Positions 59,943 through 64,000 of a stretch of DNA of 64,000 nt are shown here, in pieces (positions within the stretch are counted from its first letter, which is position 1; each line of letters opens with the position of its first letter). The stretch spans positions 3,837,610 through 3,901,609 of the forward strand of contig NC_134283.1 in the NCBI RefSeq assembly GCF_949628215.1, given 5' to 3'. The notes beneath the pieces were generated by a model. It was not told where the DNA came from. It did not search any database and saw nothing but the letters and a program-made list of their open reading frames with translations. A program made the translations under genes and the position numbers. The DNA is from Phalacrocorax aristotelis. Its lineage: Eukaryota; Chordata; Aves; Suliformes; Phalacrocoracidae.

Positions 59943-62756
59943 GTAAGTATGCGATCGCTCCTTGACATTGAGTTGTTCTCTCCTGTAGCTCGTCGTCTGC
60001 AGAGAAATTTGGAGAAGTGGCCTCAGTCTCCTCCTGCAAGGAAAAGTAGTGTTAGATGCAGAACCCTCAAGCTGAAGGGATGGTATCTGTACTTTTCCTG
60101 TTGTTCTGTTAATTAATCCATAAATAATTTTTGACCTCAGGAGCTGGCAGTATAAAATTAATTTATAAGGGAGAGGTAGGCTTATGAGATACACAGTTTA
60201 TTCCTTAAATATTAACCCAGTTTCTGAAGAAGCTAATAAAGCTTTAGTCACCTCTGTCCTAATTTGTCTTACTTTTTTTTTGCCAGATATATTTCCAAAA
60301 CTTCATAAGATGTTGCAGCTTCATCCTGTTGTATCATTTGACAGGGCACATGAGAGAACTTTTAGAGGTAGACATGCTGAAAAACCTCAGTCACGTATTG
60401 ACATAAAGTAAGAACTACTGTCCTACCTAACTCACGCATTACTGCGTTTAGGGGTTCAGGGTCAGTGGGAACGGAGATTTAAGCTCAACGCACGTTAGAG
60501 CGTAGGTATAAGAGGTCTTGAAAGTACTAATTTCTTAGGACTTTCACTCTGCAATTCAAGAGTCAGAGATGAAATTGTTTCTTTTGTAGTAAAATCTATT
60601 ATTCTGTTTAGGGAATAAATCTGGGGAGAGAGGGTTGAGGGGAAAACCATCTGCTTTCTGCAACTTTTTGAGACAGTAACAGTGTATGTAGAGGTTATGG
60701 GAGTGTTCAGAAAAAACAGTAGGGCGTTGTAGTTCATGGTTTTCTACATCTTTGATTTACTTCTGAGCCCACACCCAGTGATGAACTGTTACAACTTCTA
60801 CAGACTGCGACAGCTAAGAAAGTTAATGGTTTAAGGATAGATTGCTTAAAATTATGTCCTGGTAAAACTGTGTGTCTTTCTAGACCTGTGTTGTTCTTCA
60901 TGGATAAAACATGATAGAAATTGAGATGAAATTCCTACCTTTTTCTCTCCACTCCTTTCCTGCTGACTCCCAGAATGGAGGATACGACTGTGTGATAGAA
61001 ACTGAGATTGAAGGAAAAAAGCAATAAACTGCCTCAAATCATATGTGAATTAAATTTACTGTTATAACTATAAAAATAGATTTTTTTCATTGGAAGAAAT
61101 TGGTGACCATCTGAGACTGTGAAAGATGTTTTTGAGATAGAGCATATTTTTATCAGCAACATGCTGAAAGAGTAGCCTGAAGTTATCGTCCTCCGTGTAC
61201 AGGTGAACGTGAGATGTGTTTTGTTCCAGGTAAATTTATGCTTATAAGATAAATTTGTGCTTCAGGAGTTCCCTCTGAGATAATTCACCATTTTTACACC
61301 AAAGTATTAACTTCACTGAGAACATTCATATTGCAAAGAACACTTCGGCAATACAGCATGAGCGTTCAAGAAACTCTCTCAGTTCATATGCCAGCAAAGG
61401 CCAGCTGGCTCAAGCTTGAAGCACCACTTAGCCAGAGATTTCAGCTGGGGCAGAACCTGGCCTGTGTCTCGGGCAGTGCAAACACAAGATTGTCATTCCA
61501 GGCAATAGGCAACAAAAACTTTCTGCCCAAGTAGAGGGATGTTTTGCAATTCAATCTGAAGTGACTGCTGGTTTGTGAATTCTGTCCCAAAAACTGCCTT
61601 CTCATGTCTGTGTAAAGTGATGATGTTGCCAGTGGGCTTTTTTGTTGTTGTTTTTTGAATGAGAAATAGAGTGTTGCAGATAATCCCAGCCAACCTGAAG
61701 AAGGTTATCCCTGTGTGAAGGAAGTGTTGGCCTGGAGGAGGCGGTACGGAAAGGCCGTTGTGCTTTCATTTCGCATCACGGTTTATTTCACGATCGCTTC
61801 CTGCCACAGATAAGCCTTTACCTCTCTAAATAAGCAAGGTGACAGTGGTACTTTCTGTTATTTTCTTCTCCCTAATCCAAAGTTAGATTCCGATCTCGTG
61901 AGGCTTTAGATTAATATTGTTACTGGAAGACGTGATCCTGCCTACTATTTCTGTCCGTTCATCATCTTCCTTACTGTGTTGAAACAGCTGCTAACGCAGC
62001 TCTGTGGTGAACAGCTCAGAGGACTAATCACTAAAAAATAATTTCTTTTCCTGATGGCTTATTTTTCTTCTGGATCAGTTCCTTCAGCTGCTCACCATGT
62101 AGCTACACAAACTTTCACAGTAGCAGAAGGCAGCAGAGGATATGAGATGTAGAATAAAGAAGCCAGTAGTGTTTGATGGTGACAGTGTCGAAGCTAAAAG
62201 CTTAAGTGTAAAGGAAAAAAGAATGATTGTTCTCAAGAACTAGTGTACATGGGGCAGGTGGCTAAAGCGTGGATTCAGAGCATCAAAATAACATCTTTCA
62301 AGTAGTTGTTGCTGATTTAGCTTTTGTGGATGGCTTGGCCTAATAATCAAACATCACAACAATTAACATATGCTGCTCTAAGAAAGCACGTCTGTCTGAG
62401 TAGTGGTGCTCGTTCAGAGTAACTTCTCGGCAGATATTGACCTGTAGTGCTTGTATCTGCACGTAAAGATGTGTCTTCCCCTTCATGTTATGTATGCTGG
62501 TGACAGCAGATTGTATCAAAATTATGCTAATACTTGGCCATAGATGGGTCTTGCTGAAATGAAGCTGAATTTGTGGTCAAACAGAGGTAATTTATGCATT
62601 TGGAAATGATTCTGGTTTATGGCAGACTAGGTTTGAGTAAATGAACTTATTTCAGCAATTATCCTGAGATTACTGGTATGAAGTCTAGCAAATGTATTTT
62701 TAAACACTCTCATACCATCTAAGAAGCTTTCTCTCCTTTAATTGAAATGATTTCAG
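59943..62756 (+). other. ZDHHC7: ZDHHC7 intron 2
   Basis: 2.8 kb from GTAAGT to ATGATTTCAG, without recognised repeats or additional conserved coding sequence. A mammalian isoform inserts a short extra exon around this junction; I see no clear equivalent. Confidence 0.75.
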
Positions 62757-62881
62757 GGGGCTGTACCCAAAGGAAATGCCACTAAAGAATACATGGATAA
62801 TTTGCAACTGAAACCAGGAGAAGTGATCTACAAATGTCCGAAGTGCTGTAGTATCAAACCTGAACGTGCACACCACTGCAG
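62757..62881 (+). CDS. ZDHHC7: palmitoyltransferase ZDHHC7, second coding exon (start of DHHC domain)
   Basis: 125 nt, acceptor ATTTCAG and donor GTATGC, continuing in phase 0 with [20 protein letters not shown] (residues 103-122), then [21 protein letters not shown]. It carries the first zinc-binding cysteines and the RAHHC of the cysteine-rich domain, and ends with two bases of the next codon. The catalytic DHHC cysteine, the third and fourth membrane segments and the C terminus must be encoded beyond this window. Confidence 0.97.
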
Positions 62882-64000
62882 GTATGCCATAGTTTTCTTT
62901 AAAGCGGTTATGCATATTGAGTCTTGGAATAATGTTCCTGGTATTTATGCGTTGATTTTTTTCCCCCACAAATTTCTTTTGGTATCCAGTAAACTTTCAA
63001 ATTCATACATTGCAGAGTATTTTATAAATATAATATACTGTGGCCAAAAATGAATGTGGATGAGGGGAAAGAAGCAAAAAACTCGAGGTTTTAAAAATAT
63101 TCATACTCTGGTGTCTTAAATACTTCTTGATCTGTGGATGTTTTTTCCTGTGCATCATTCTAATTCTTGTGCCATACTGTTGATAATGCAGGGCAAAGGG
63201 AAGAACCTCCAGGAAATTTCTGATAGAAGCTGATTTAAGAAATGACTCCTGCAATCTTAAATGAAGAAAATACAGATTAATTTAAAACTATCGCTTTAAT
63301 TTGTGTATTCGTCTCTTCGTAGTGCATCATTTGAAGCTATATGTGAATTGGCAGATTATTTTCCCAAAGTTGTACGTGTAATTGGTTAAACGCACTTCTG
63401 CTTCTTGAAGATTTGTTTTAATAAGTACAGGAGTGGTTATAATTTGAACTTAACATGCTATGGAAGAGATAGTAAAAGTATCCATTATTATTTCTCAATC
63501 TTTTGAGTTTTCAGGCACGGTGGATATGCGTTTGTGATGTTTATTGTGTGAGAGCTGAAAGCAGATACGCCTGCGTAATTAAGACTTACATAAATATGTA
63601 AATGATCCTGGTGGCGCTCGCTAGGTGCGAGGAGTGGTGTGTGTTGAATTGTGTGGCGTATTAGATTTAAGTCTCCGAGTTAGTGCCCGTCAAAAGAACA
63701 GAGTGAAGTCTTGTCAGGACTCTCAAATTACTCCGTAAATTTGTGGTTTCTAAATTAAATGTCTCCATGTATGTCACTTATCTGTGTGAAAGTTACGGCT
63801 GAGAAGCTATTTCCATTATAAATACTCTGCCTTGGCACTGAGATCTTGTTCTTCTCTCAGATGTGAGTGGGTTTTGGTATCTGGAGTGTGAAGGGGAAAG
63901 TTTCGTGTATAAATAGTCAAGTATAGAATTATCTTCAGTTAGTTTATCTGTGGTGTAGGTTGTCTTCAGCAGGGATGCAGGTACCAGGGCTGCCTTCATG
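62882..64000 (+). other. ZDHHC7: ZDHHC7 intron 3 (incomplete)
   Basis: Intronic sequence to the window edge, with no further exon recognised. Confidence 0.75.

Noticed and set aside
59637-62881. Assignment as ZDHHC3 instead of ZDHHC7
   Set aside because: The N terminus ([12 protein letters not shown] and the serine run) and the wording of the first membrane segments are ZDHHC7-like; ZDHHC3 differs strongly at the N terminus.

Overview
The window reads as bird nuclear DNA. It carries many 3'-truncated CR1 LINE copies ending in ATTCTRTG-type repeats, a bird-type endogenous retroviral LTR with a lysine-tRNA primer site, short introns, CpG-island promoters and no mammalian-type SINEs. Two protein-coding genes can be supported, and both are only partly inside the window.

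Right side (about 49.9 kb to the end, + strand): ZDHHC7, a Golgi DHHC palmitoyltransferase. A CpG-island promoter with NRF1- and ETS-like motifs and an untranslated first exon lies near 50.2-50.35 kb. A 9.3 kb intron follows, then the first coding exon (residues 1-102, with the first two membrane segments) and a second coding exon that begins the cysteine-rich DHHC domain. The remaining exons lie past 64 kb.

Middle (about 31.2-44.5 kb, - strand): eleven exons join with fully consistent splice phases into a continuous 381-residue frame. I read this as the N-terminal half of the vertebrate 'putative phosphoenolpyruvate synthase-like' family: an N-terminal membrane anchor, then a soluble beta-rich region. 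It lies back to back with ZDHHC7, where I recall mammals carrying KIAA0513. No exon of the ATP-grasp/PEP-utilising half was recognised; one weak further exon is proposed at 31.2 kb. A GC-rich minisatellite of about 16 units starts 8 bp upstream of the chosen start codon. The introns hold CR1 copies, one with a reverse transcriptase fragment, and an unusual ERV remnant: an LTR, then about 55 nt of mature lysine tRNA with its non-genomic CCA end, then an inverted pol fragment.

Left side (1-31 kb): gene-poor. I see no convincing coding exon, only CR1 remnants, a palindromic foldback element, simple repeats and AT-rich sequence that may include conserved non-coding elements. The many short open frames here look like chance.

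The two genes show no operon-like or pathway link. Their shared feature is a divergent arrangement with start regions 5-6 kb apart.
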